64,000 nt of DNA, taken from positions 13,985,003 to 14,049,002 of the forward strand of contig VZDJ01007753.1 in the NCBI GenBank assembly GCA_008694505.1, written 5' to 3'. Positions 36,300 to 47,500 of the stretch are shown here, in pieces. A program made the translations under genes and the position numbers. The notes under the pieces are model-generated. The model did not search any database. It was given only the letters and a program-made list of their open reading frames with translations, and was not told the DNA's origin. Position 1 is the first letter of the stretch; each line of letters begins with the position of its first letter. Origin of the DNA: Cyanoderma ruficeps. Taxonomy: Eukaryota > Chordata > Aves > Passeriformes > Timaliidae.

Positions 36300-37446
36300 T
36301 TTCTAATAAGTGCCTAATACCAGCATCACATTCTAAGGCCATGCAGAGATGTTGGGTGCTGTAGCAATCCTGAGCTCATTGGTAAACTCTACACTAAGAT
36401 TTGGTAGTATTACTGCTGTGTCAGGCTGAGAGATGAATCCAGTTAGCTTGGACCAGAATAGGGGCACGAGTGTGTCTGAACCAAAAGTGAGGAAGGCAGG
36501 ACAGCAGAGGCCTTGTTAGCAGCCTGCTCTGAGGAGAAATTTTGCACTAAGCTTGGTGTTGCCACTGGATCTTTTTTCTTATCAATTGGTTTGGTTATTG
36601 GGGTATCTGTACTTTGATTTGAAGGTTTTGTAGGAGCTTGGCCTATTCTCACATGGTCTTGGTCTGCTTTACTGGTGTTTGGTGGGCAGTGTTTGTATCT
36701 CTGCCTGTAGCTTCCTCTCCATTATTGAAGAAGTTATAAAACATAAGGTGCTGATTGATGCCAAAAGAGAAAGATTTGCCTCTGGTGCTTGGATTAAGAT
36801 TTAAGAGCAGTTACACCCAAATGCACTCTCAGCTCTTCAGAACAGTTGCCATTTTGTTTGCCCATCTAGTTTCTTTTTGCTCGGTGTTTCCCAGTGTCCA
36901 TTTCTGCTTTCATACCTGCTTTTAAGGGAAGCTGCCCAACTGTGCCGTGTGTTTACCTCATTCCTGCTTGGACTATTTCTGTTCACTGGATAAGAAGCCC
37001 TTTTTGCAGCCCACTTATTATTTCTGGAAGTCAGCAAAGAGGAGAGACTTTGGAGAAAGGGAGGAATGCATCACCTGAAAGGATGATGCAGTTTGTGCAT
37101 ATCTTCTTTGCACTGTTGTATGCTGTGGTGGTTTTACAACTGGGAAATGGCCCCAAAGTAGGCCTGTGCTTTCCCAGTGTGCTGGGAAAGATGTGAAGAT
37201 GATGGGTAGCAAATGTAATATCAAAAGAAATAAAAATAGCTTACTGTAAGGCTTCAGGTAACTTTCGTATTTAAACTGCTTTGGTAAAGAGTCAAATTGA
37301 GTTCTATAGAAAGCAGAGTAATAAGAAAGTATCCTTAAATGTATCTTTTTTCCCACAGTGCATTCTGTAACCTTGCCTGCTCTAAAAAATGCAGACGGTT
37401 TTGAAATCTTGTATTTTGTAGGGCTGAGTGCATTTCCATAAATCAT
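36300..37446 (-). other. Unassigned minus-strand block of overlapping open frames
   Basis: Four successive minus-strand frames are open across this block: 37446-37018 (142 codons), 37037-36837, about 36790-36650, and 36652-36443, with a further open stretch in another frame to about 36320. Peptides such as KSFSFGINQHLMFYNFF, GQAPTKPSNQSTDTPIT and AVILPNLSVEFTNELR look protein-like but I cannot assign them to a family. Base composition is more even than the surrounding intron. A frameshifted processed pseudogene or old retroelement would explain the pattern, but no poly(A) tail, target duplication or known domain is visible, and several frames are open at once in places, which argues for low stop density by composition. 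Confidence 0.25.
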
Positions 37447-39250
37447 TTAATTGATATGTGGTATATAAGGTATAGAAAGAGTTATTCTCTGTCTGTGTTG
37501 CCCATTATGGAACATAAATGTTTATTTAAGAAGCTTTTTCACTTTTTTTGTAACAGGCCTTGGCTAACTCAGACTATAGAAGTACCTGCCTTTTAAAATA
37601 AATGCTTGACTTACACAGAAAATACCCCCCAAGCTTCCTATTTAAAAATTACTATTTTCTTTGTCTTTTCCTAATGGGCCTTGAAAGACTGTAAGCAGGT
37701 TGCTGAGAGAACACCCTGTGGTTGGGCTGATAACACTTTGTAGTGTCATTACGTGGAGTTACTGAAGCACTGTGCAGAAATGAGGAAAGTCAGATTGCAC
37801 TTCTTTACGTTGTCTTCCTCAGGAGCCAGTGGTTCCAGCGCTGTTCTTCTAAGGAATCAAATTCACTGTATGTCAGAGACAAAACTGAGTATCCCATACT
37901 TTATAATTTTGTAGGTTGTGATTATATGGCCACTTTGATTATGCTTCAAATTGGACAGCTGCTGTGAAAGCTGTGACCTGTCCTCCTGCCTGGTCTAGCT
38001 GCTGACTCCTGCCCCTCTCTTGTGCTGGAACTAGTGTTCATGTTGCTGTGCAGTGACCAGAGTCAAAAAGTTGTCTGGTGAAGACTCTCTGAGATGTGCC
38101 ATTTTTTGGGCATGATCCCTTTTGCTCACTTGGCTTGTGTGCAGCTGAATGAACATAGCCTTTGGCATAAGGGAAGTGGCAGAAAGGAAGGACTGAAACA
38201 AAGGGTGAAACAGTTTTCATTTGGCAACTGTATTTACCCTGGACCAAACAGCTGTGCTACCACAGTTTTGAACCCAAGCTCTGGCTTGGTAGTCTCCCTT
38301 TTCCAGGGATGCAGATCCAATAAATGTACCTGCAGCTCCTAAATGGCAGAAAGGAAGGTAGGCTGTGTCTGTCTTGCTACTCCCATTGGAACAGATGATG
38401 CACACAGCAGCCCTATGCATGAAGTAGGAACAGCAATGGCAGTGCACCCAAATGACAGGAACTAAATAATAAAGGATGGAGATGGTTACAGATTCACATG
38501 GAAAATTTCTGTTGAAGCTTGGCATTTGTTTGTCCCAATTGATACTATTTTCAGTATTACCTAACACTATAAGTATGAAGATGAAGCACAAAAAGAAATC
38601 TAAAGTAGTTCTTGAGTGTTCTTTGAAGAACTGAATTCCTGTAACTTGAGTTGTATATACAAAAAACAACTGAGAAGACTTTTTGGAAGCTGACAGCAGA
38701 GAGCAACCTGATTTCTTACAGCATTATGATTTTTGTTAAGCAAATTTCCAACTGAATTAGTTGGAGACAGAACTTTTAAATTCTGCTTGAGAGCTTATGT
38801 TGCAAGTCCTGAGGGTTTATATAGATCATGTATAGTAGGTCCAAGCAGGAAGCGATGAGGGATCTGAAATCTTACACAGTCAAAGTTCTTGTTTATTGCT
38901 TAATCTCTGGCTCTGAATAAAACAATTTATAGGCAACAGAAAATTAGACCTAAATGGTGGTCTACTGTGGCTATTCTCACACCTGCTGCCCAATTGCAAA
39001 AAAAGGAGGAAGCTTGTAAATTCTGTCTAAGAGGATGTGAGCTTTTTTATCAGTTCTTTTGTTTTCAGTGGTCTTACACAGCCATAGCTACAGTGAGAAT
39101 TTGTCCTGTACTTGGAGCTTGGTTAAAAATTGTCGGGTTGTTTTTTATGCATGAATTGGAATAGAAACAAAGGCATTTTTTTCCTTTTAAGTTCTTCAGC
39201 CTTGATTCAGCCCTAATAACAGTAAAGCTATTTGTTTGGGACATGTGGGT

Positions 39251-40382
39251 TGTATTGGTTTTGCACAGCAAGGTTTTAGTAGCAGGGAGGCTACAGGGGT
39301 GGTTTCTCTGAGCATCTGCTGGAAGCTTCCCCTACGTCCAATAAAATGATTCCAGCCACCTCCAAGATGGACCTGCCATTGGCTGAGACTGAGTCCATCA
39401 GTGATGGTAGTAGTGCTTCTGGGTTAACACATTTAAGAAGGAAAAAAATAAAGTTGTTATGCAGAAGAATATTGTAGCCAGAGAAGGGAGGAGTGAGAAT
39501 GTGTGTGGGAAACAGCTCTGCAGACTGAAGTCAATGAAGAAGGAGGGGCAGAAGATGCCCCAGGTGCTGGAGCAAACATTCCCTTGAAGTCCTTGGTGCA
39601 GACCATGGTGAGTCAGGCTGTGCCTCTGCAGCCCATGGAGGTGTCCAATGGAGCAGAGATCAGTCTGTGGAGAAGCCCATGCCAGAGCAAGCTGAGATCT
39701 GAAAGAAGGCTGTGACCCCATGAGAAGCCCTGGTGGGACCCTGGAGAAGCCCTGTACACGTGCAGGACTTGTGTACTTGAGGAGAAGGGAGCCCATGCTG
39801 GAGAGGGTTTGCTGTGAGGACTTGAGATCCCACAGGGTAGCTATGCTGGAGCAGTGCATTCCTGAAGGGTTGGACCCATGGAAGGGACCTACTCTGAATA
39901 GTTTGTGATGCACTGAAGCCTGTGGGAAGAAGTTTGTGAAACTGTCTCTTATGGAGGGGACCCCACACTGGAGCAGGGCAAAGAGTCCTTCCCCTGAGGA
40001 AGAAACAGCAACAAAAACTACATGTGATGGACTGACCATAACCCCCATTCCCATCTCTGTGCTCTTCAAGGCAGAAGGAGATAGAGAATCAGGAATAAAA
40101 TTAAGTCTGGGAAGGAGGAAGGGGTGGGGGGGACAGTGTTTTTAAGATTTGATTTTGCTTTTCATTATCCTTCTTTGATTTCATTGCTAGCAAATTAAAT
40201 TTAATTTCTTTAAGTCGAGTCAATTTTACCTGTGACAGTAATTGGTGAGTGATCTCTCCCTGTCCTTTTCTTGACCCATGACACTTTCTTTATATTTTTT
40301 CTCTCCCGTGTCCAGTTGACAAGGGGATTGACAGAGCAGCTTTGGTGGGCACCTGGTGTCCAGCCAGGGTCAAACCATCACA
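39251..40382 (+). mobile_element. Endogenous retrovirus LTR, solo-like, avian type
   Basis: This roughly 1.13 kb block begins TGTATTGGTTTTGC and ends CCATCACA, so it has the TG...CA ends of an LTR. Much of it, including the final GGCACCTGGTGTCCAGCCAG, matches a common avian LTR type I recognise. Inside is a degenerate tandem array (about 39540-39980) built around variants of CTGGAGCAG and 'CCCATG...GAGAAG' phrases. A TTTAAGA box near 39430 could be the promoter TATA element, and ATTAAA/AATT-rich sequence near 40190 the poly(A) region; these favour + orientation, but only weakly. No internal viral coding region adjoins it, so it is most likely a solo LTR left by recombination. I could not find a clean target-site duplication. 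A 223-codon antisense frame at 39398-40069 is a by-product of the repeat composition. Confidence 0.85.
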
Positions 40383-41423
40383 GGGGAGATGGCTTTGGTG
40401 GTTTGTTTTTTTTTTTTCAGACTTTAAATTTAAGTAGTGATCAAGCTACTGAGGAAGATAGCTTTTCTCCACTCATGTTTCAAAGTGTAGCTGAGTCTAA
40501 CAGAAAGCTAGAATTATGACTTACCAAGATCACTTTCAGAATCAGGAATTCTAGATGGTAACTTCAGCCCAATGTTGTAGAGCATCATTTTAGGTTAATC
40601 TGTTGCAGTTATTCTTAGGACATTTATCCCTTGATCATTAAAAAAAGCTCAAGAAACTCAAAGAATGCTAAAGCATGAGAATGTGGCCATTCTGATTTAA
40701 TTCAAATTTACCTTTTGGAGCAGGCACTTAGAAGACGTCTGCTTTTCCAAGCAGGGCAGCTTCTGAGTTTTCTGCTCGTCTGCCCCCTGCAAATTCCATA
40801 TCATAATTGCTTTAAATGGTAGCAGGGTTGGGGTAAGGAGGAAAGACATCTGTGAAACTTTTAACGTGCTGCATGCTGATGCAGTCATGATGTTCCTGGA
40901 CAAACCAGCAGCCAGGTCCACAAGGAAAGAATTGTAAATGACAAAGACTAACATAATGGTGCTTAAAAACAGTCTAAAATTCTTTCCTAACCTACCAAGC
41001 TACCACAACCACTACAGTGAAGAAAGAAACTTGAAGAAAATTCTCTTCCCATTGTCACACAGTCTAGATACAACAAATTAGATAATCTCAGAGATGCTTG
41101 CTGTGTGGTGGTAGGCTTTGTTACATCCTTTGACCCAGGCTTATATTTGTTCTATTTCACCCTCCTCAAAGTGCACTGTTAATAGAGCACATAGTTTGAC
41201 TCTGGAGACACAAACTTGTGTAGGATGCATCTTGGAAGTGAGTTACGCCTCAGTGGTAAGAAATAAGATTGTTATGAGGCAGGAAAGTGAAAAAGATGGA
41301 GAAGTTCAGGCTTGGGGTATACTCAAGAGCATATAATGCAAGTTTTATTTTTCTAATGTTCATTCTGGGCTGATACCAAAATTGGTGTTTTGATGGGGTA
41401 AGTTGAAATCTGTAGGTACTAAG

Positions 41424-41470
41424 GGAGCTACAGAGGTCATCCCGTACAACCTCCTGCTCAAAGCACATAT
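41424..41470 (-). mobile_element. Short CR1 fragment
   Basis: GCTACAGAGGTCATCCCGTACAACCTCCTGCTCAAAGCA matches the antisense of the CR1 3' region ('...AGGTCATCTAGTCCAACCTCCTGCTCAAAGCAGG'). Flanks on both sides are no longer recognisable, so only a small piece survives. Confidence 0.7.
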
Positions 41471-44400
41471 GTACTTCATGAATACAGAGTGATGCCACTG
41501 TCCCAAAAGGATTGATTGACTGGGCTTTCATTATTTGAATGGAAGTATAAGTTGTTTTCCCATTTGTATTACTTAGTATCCCTGTCTGATCTCAGTGCAT
41601 GTGCTATCAGTCTTAATAAGTTCACTTGTATATTTGACAATTTATTTTCCTGTGGCAGAAAGCCCCCTCCATTGCAATGTTTTAGAAATATGTTTTGAAA
41701 ACACTGGTGGTTTTTTTCCTAAAACTTTTCCAGGGCATTTACATTGCTGCAGCTCTGCTTGCACTAACACCAAAAGGAGGGATGCTGTATGCAAATATTT
41801 TTTGTTACTGTATTGTCTGCTAACTTAATGTGAAAGTAAGCAACCAATGCCTGTCTCCTGTGTGTCCAACCTTTATTAAATGCAGTAGATCTGAACAGGT
41901 GCTATGACAAGGAGATAAATGTTTTAATTTGTCCATCTGCAAGGTCTTATTCCAGTGTGAAAAGAGTCTTAAACTGAGTGTTCCATTGTCAGGGTTTCAG
42001 ATGGGATATTTCTTACTCAAGTATAATCTAGAGCTGCTGCTGAACTTCTATTTATTTTTTTAAAATTAGTGTCGTTATATGAGAACGTGAGGAGTGCAAA
42101 GCTTACTGCATTTCCCCCTGAGTGTCAGCTCAGTTTATTCTCTGTACACATGTAAAAGATAACTCTAGAGCCAGCTCTGTCCCTTACACAGTTAATTAAC
42201 CCCCCTGCTGTGGGCCTAGATATGTGCTCTTGCTGTTCAGTGAGATGTGTGAATTGACTGCAGAACACACAGTCTTGTGCAGGCTACACAGAGGGAGAGA
42301 GAGCCTCCAAGAAACACAGTGAAAGATGATGGGGTAGCATGTGGCTTCATAATCCATCATGCTGAATGCTAGTAAAGCTTGCAGAAATTGGGGATTTGGG
42401 GTAAAATAGGTAACTACAGAAAGGCACAGCTTACCATTGTATGTAATAACTAGTGAGTTTTTAAGCCGTTACTTTAGGAACAAACAATAATAGATGAAAT
42501 CTTCAATAACCTAGAAATGTTCTTCAGTATTTCAAGCATTTGAAAACTCTCTAGTAACTACATAATCTCATACAAGTTACTCTTAAAGGACTGACTTGTG
42601 CTCTTAAAATACAGATACATGCCATCCTAGAAGAAGACAAGATGCAAACTCTGGGAAATCAGTAACAACAGTAGGAATGCTGCTTATGTTTATTGATGTT
42701 TAATGGAAGAAATAAAATCATTCTTTTGGTGTGTACTTTTATTGCAGAATTAACCCAGTTTGTTCTCAGACATTTTCACAGTCCTATTTCTATACAAACT
42801 TCTATACAAATGCAGACACCACACTTTCACTGAATTTGTCATGCTTTGAAACTCGGCTGCTGCAGCAGAGTCTCTATTAAATATCGGACAGTATTTTTTT
42901 TGGACTCATCTTTTTAATCGACCACTTTTGAATAACACTGTAGTCATTGTATTGTGATGGATTTTTAATGGCTTTTTGTAGTTTCTTTCCATTGTGTATC
43001 TGGAAGAGTAGGCAAGTTCTAAAACTGGGAAGGACATACCACTTACTGTATAAAACACAAAAGCAAGCTGTGCTGGGGCCTGAAATCCTATCAGCAAATA
43101 GTAGGTACTTTGTTACCTGTGAGAAGACAGTAGCTGGGCTATAGCAAGAGTAGAGTATCCCTGCTCACATCAGCTTGAATCTGCATGCCAGTCATATTAG
43201 CAAAGTGCAGCATTAATATGCTAAGTGCTTAGCTCCCCTTCAGGGATGTGGTGGTGTGGAAATTAAAGTCCTTCCTCTGTCCAGCTTGAAGTGTGAGTTT
43301 CAGCCTTGTTTCAGATTTCCACTAAACCTTTCCTTTTGCTCTCTGCTGTGTTGATAGTGGCACTATCTGCACATTTATGCTGGGCCAGCTGTGGCTGCTG
43401 ATTGTTTTGGTTCCTGTGTGTGACATTGGCTATGGGGATTGTCCTGCTCTAACAGGGTTGGCCCTTGCATGTAAATATATGGCCCTTCCATACATATGCA
43501 TGTTATGTGGCATAATTTAATTCTTGACTAGATTGCTCACTGGAATGTGGATTCAAATGAGATTTTGCTTAACTGTGAGTTGGCAGATGTCAGTCTGTAT
43601 TTAAGGATGCACAATAAATAACATAAGATCTGCAGTGTTTTCCTGTAACTTACATGCGTCTTCATCCCATCTGCGAATGCTTCCACATTTTGCACAGTTG
43701 ACTGAGAAGGAGTCAAAAGACTTTTAGTAAAAAGAGGCAGGAGGTATTCCCCCACATACTGTGAAAAAGGGCATGTTGGCACACTGTGGCTGTGCAGAAA
43801 GGGCACATAGATGCTCTGTAATGTGGAAAACCTTGAGACCAGGGATAATCAAGTTTGAAAGTTTGATTTCTAGTGCTGTTGAAGTGATAAGAATACAAAA
43901 GGCTTTCTGTTTAATTAGTGCCCCCTAAAAGGCTGGTTTAAAATTTAATTACACTTATGATATTCTGAGTTTTGTTCACCCTAAAGCATCCCAGCTGCTC
44001 AGAAGATGATTTTCAGTTGCTTGGAAGGAGGAAGGAGCTGAGATGGTACTCGTGACAGGATGGGGGGAAGGAGGAACTACAGTTTTGGTCATTCTCATTA
44101 TGAAATTTAAAACAAAAAAGAGGAGGAGAAAAGGACGTCTACCATCTGTATTTTCCTCTTACTATTTCACCATATTCTCTCTTCACAGAACACATTTGCA
44201 GCACATTCTGTTCAGTGAGTAGGTAAAAAAAAAAAATCATAGTCTGGAAGTTATGAACTGCTCTGAATTCTAATTCCTACTTTCCTGTAATTCACTGGAT
44301 GTACTTACAAAAGCCTTTTGCTTCTCTGTGCCATATCCCTGATCAATTAAACATGGCTCAGAGTATTTCATCAAGTGACTAAGTAGCTGAAGATACATTA

Positions 44401-44568
44401 ATTTCTGTTTACAAGCTACCTAGAGTATGGAAAGAGCTACACTACTAATGAATATAAGCGACCTGATACTACACACATGGGCATGGACATGAAAGCACAT
44501 TGCTGTCCATATAGCTCTACATATAGCTATAAATGCTCTGTCTTCTAATTTCTAAAATCATGTATTTT

Positions 44569-44598
44569 TAAAGATTGTATTTTTAAATACAGTCTTTA
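44569..44598. repeat. 30-nt imperfect palindrome
   Basis: Arms TAAAGA-T-TGTATTT and AAATACA-G-TCTTTA pair over 14 positions with one T-G wobble and a 2-nt loop, so this is one of the longest foldback structures seen in the window. Confidence 0.9.
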
Positions 44599-47500
44599 TT
44601 GTGGAAAACCGTATGTGGAAAAACTTTCAAATATATTCTGGTCTTCCAAGGGAAAATGCGTGCAAGGCAATGGGAGCTTTTTCACTATGCAGTAATGTTT
44701 GTGCAAGTGCATTACTTAAATAGTGAATTTAAGGAAGGGAAGAAAGAGAGAGCTTCTGCAGGACCCCTGTTCTTCTCCCAACAAAAGCCCATAAAAACAA
44801 TTCTAAGCTAATTGTAAGTTTAAACATTATAAGATGCATCAAATTAACAGCACATACTTTGCAAACAAATGTGCATTAGTATTAAACTGGGGTTATTGCA
44901 ACTTGGTTGAAGCTCCTTGAAACAGGGTGATATTTTAAAGAAGGCTGATCAAAGACCAGCAAACTGGTTTTACTTTCTGCCGTATTTAAAGAAGGCATAA
45001 TCTAGATAGAAATAATGTCTTGAAGTAAATTTTTTTTGTGGAGATTTGAGTAGGATGTAATGTTTCTCAGCTGCTTGTCTTCAAGTATAATGCATTAAAA
45101 GTTGTCAGAATCAATCTATCCTTGAGCAATTGATCTCAGGTTAGAAATGGGCTCCAGTCAGTGCTGTAGTGGTAAGTTTATGCTGGCCTGAACCTCAGTG
45201 CCCAACAAGAAAGCCTTGTTAATGTATAGCAAAGACGGAAATGTGTTTAAAGCTGTTAGCAACAAACCCAAACTTGCCCAGTTCCCTTAATTTACTGCAA
45301 ATTCAATTATTAAATGGCCTGATATAAATCATTAAATGCACATTTTATAGTTCTAAGAGAGATTAATTTTTCATTGTTTTCCTCATACATAGCCACCTAA
45401 TCTGCAATTTATAGTTCTGAGGGCTAGGAAAATTATTAGAGGAATGTCCTTCAGGATGCTGAAGTGAAATGCTCACATCAGTAATCCTGTTTGGAATGTT
45501 TGCTTCTGGCATCATCGCTTTTAGATATAAATATTCATATTCCACCTGGAACAAAAAAGTACTTATTTTTGAAAGTGGCTGGTTTTCTTTCAAAATTAAT
45601 CTTCTGGCACTTTTTATTGTGTGTATTTAATACCATATCAAACCTGGGGAATTGTGTGGCCGTGTTTGTAGATGTATTCTCCTGTAACTTAGATGCATTG
45701 ACAGATCCACACATGGAGAGGAGAGAGCTTGTTTACAGCTATATGAAGAAGGCTGTAAATGAGAAAAAAAGCAATATATTGTGGTATAGGCTTAGTTCGT
45801 CTTGTTCTGCTGTTTTCTTCCTCACTTTAACTAATTCATTTAGAAGTAATTATGCTGGAAGTCACATAAAATGAAGATTTTATTCCCTAGTGCATGAAAT
45901 GAAAGCGCAAAAATTGTTCCAACATCTAGAGTTATAGAATGTAAAATTTCATCTTTGTAGAATTTACTTCTGTAGACTAACTTAAAAAAGACTTTCCAGA
46001 TCAATTTGTTAATGTTTGTGTGGTCCTTTGAAGTATTAAATTGTCTCATACGCAATAGGGACAAAATACTATTATAAGCTACTTTGGTTGCTCATACACA
46101 AGAAAGGGCAAATTCTGTTATAATCCCATTGGTTTGGTATAGTGCCATAGTGTCTGGACACTGTCTAGATGTGTGTAGGTGGAGAACCATCTGTGTAGAT
46201 GAGCCTACAAATATAAACACCTATTTAGGACAAGGTCTTCATTTTCAGTAGTTTCATATGTGAATCTGGAACATACTTTCATGCTTCATTTTGCTATAAA
46301 ATGAAGTGTGGAAGGGAACAAAATGTAGTCTGATCTGCTGCTGATCTTCACTCTGACATGTTTACTGAATCTTATTTAGAAAGTTTCAAGCTTGTTCAGG
46401 AAAAAAAAAGAGATTTTCATCTCCTCCACTGGTTCTTTGTTTTTGGTTCGTCTGTCTCTCTCTAATGATGGCTTTCCTTTGCTCTGAGAGAAGCTCTTAG
46501 AAGGCAGTGGTTTTTTTGTTATTTGCTTTGTGTTGGAAGGACAGAAGAAGCATGAGTGGGTGGCAGCTCTGCAGGTAGGGCTCTGCCTTAAAGTAGCCAA
46601 GGTATTTCTTTTGCAGTTTGCTGCCCTGTCAGTGGAGGGAAGGAACAGGTTGAATGCTGAGTGCCAGTTCAGTCCTGTATCATATCTCAAAATCAATGTA
46701 GTTATTTGGTGTTTACAATCACATCAGATTGTGAACACGTGGTTCTGGAACAGAATTATCCTCTGTTCTATTGACTGATTTATTTTCTGTGAACTAAATT
46801 TAGAAAAGTAGTAGGTTAATGGGTGCAGTGCTTGGAATGACTAACTTGCACATCAGTTCACACTGCTTGTTCAGGAAATTTCAGTGTACTCGAGACTACT
46901 CATGAACATCAGAATAAAAATGGCACAGAAAATGATATTCACTTTTTTTTTTAATTGAAAGCTTGACCTGTTTACCTGTTGATGCATATGATGGGAGTGC
47001 TAAATACACTATACATGTGTCACAATATTCGCAGGGGGTTAGATGCCACAAGCACTGTTGTTTTATGCTCTCTCTCTTGTTCTCTTGTCATTGGTTACTA
47101 TTAAATATTCGCTTATGATGAATTCTAAGGATACCTTTCTATACTACTTAGCTAATTTTACAGGACTGGTTATTTCATTGTTAAAAACAGTAGTCTTAAT
47201 TTCAATTTATGAGGAGAAATTCTGGATCAAAAAAGTCTCAACATATATTTTCCTGCTTTTTAAAGCAGGTTGAGTAAAATAACAAGATTAAAAACATAGA
47301 TCAAAGTAACAATAACTTTAAAAGTTTGTTTGAATTTGTCTTGAAATGAAGCAGAAATTAATAAATTTTACTGAATAGGTTCTGTTTGGATGAATTCAGC
47401 AGAATTTAACAATAAAAGTTTGCAAAAATTTTATTTAGCTTTTATAACTTACGGAAAGTCTGATCTGCCAAATGGATCAGAATATTTACATTATACAATT

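Noticed and set aside
38217..38669. 150-codon minus-strand open frame
   Set aside because: No recognisable domain, hydrophobic and Cys-rich in a chance-like pattern, no splice or promoter context. A frame of this length is not surprising in 64 kb.
39398..40069. 223-codon minus-strand open frame, the longest in the window
   Set aside because: It lies wholly within the LTR and follows the repeat units. No domain is recognised; low stop density comes from the repeat composition.
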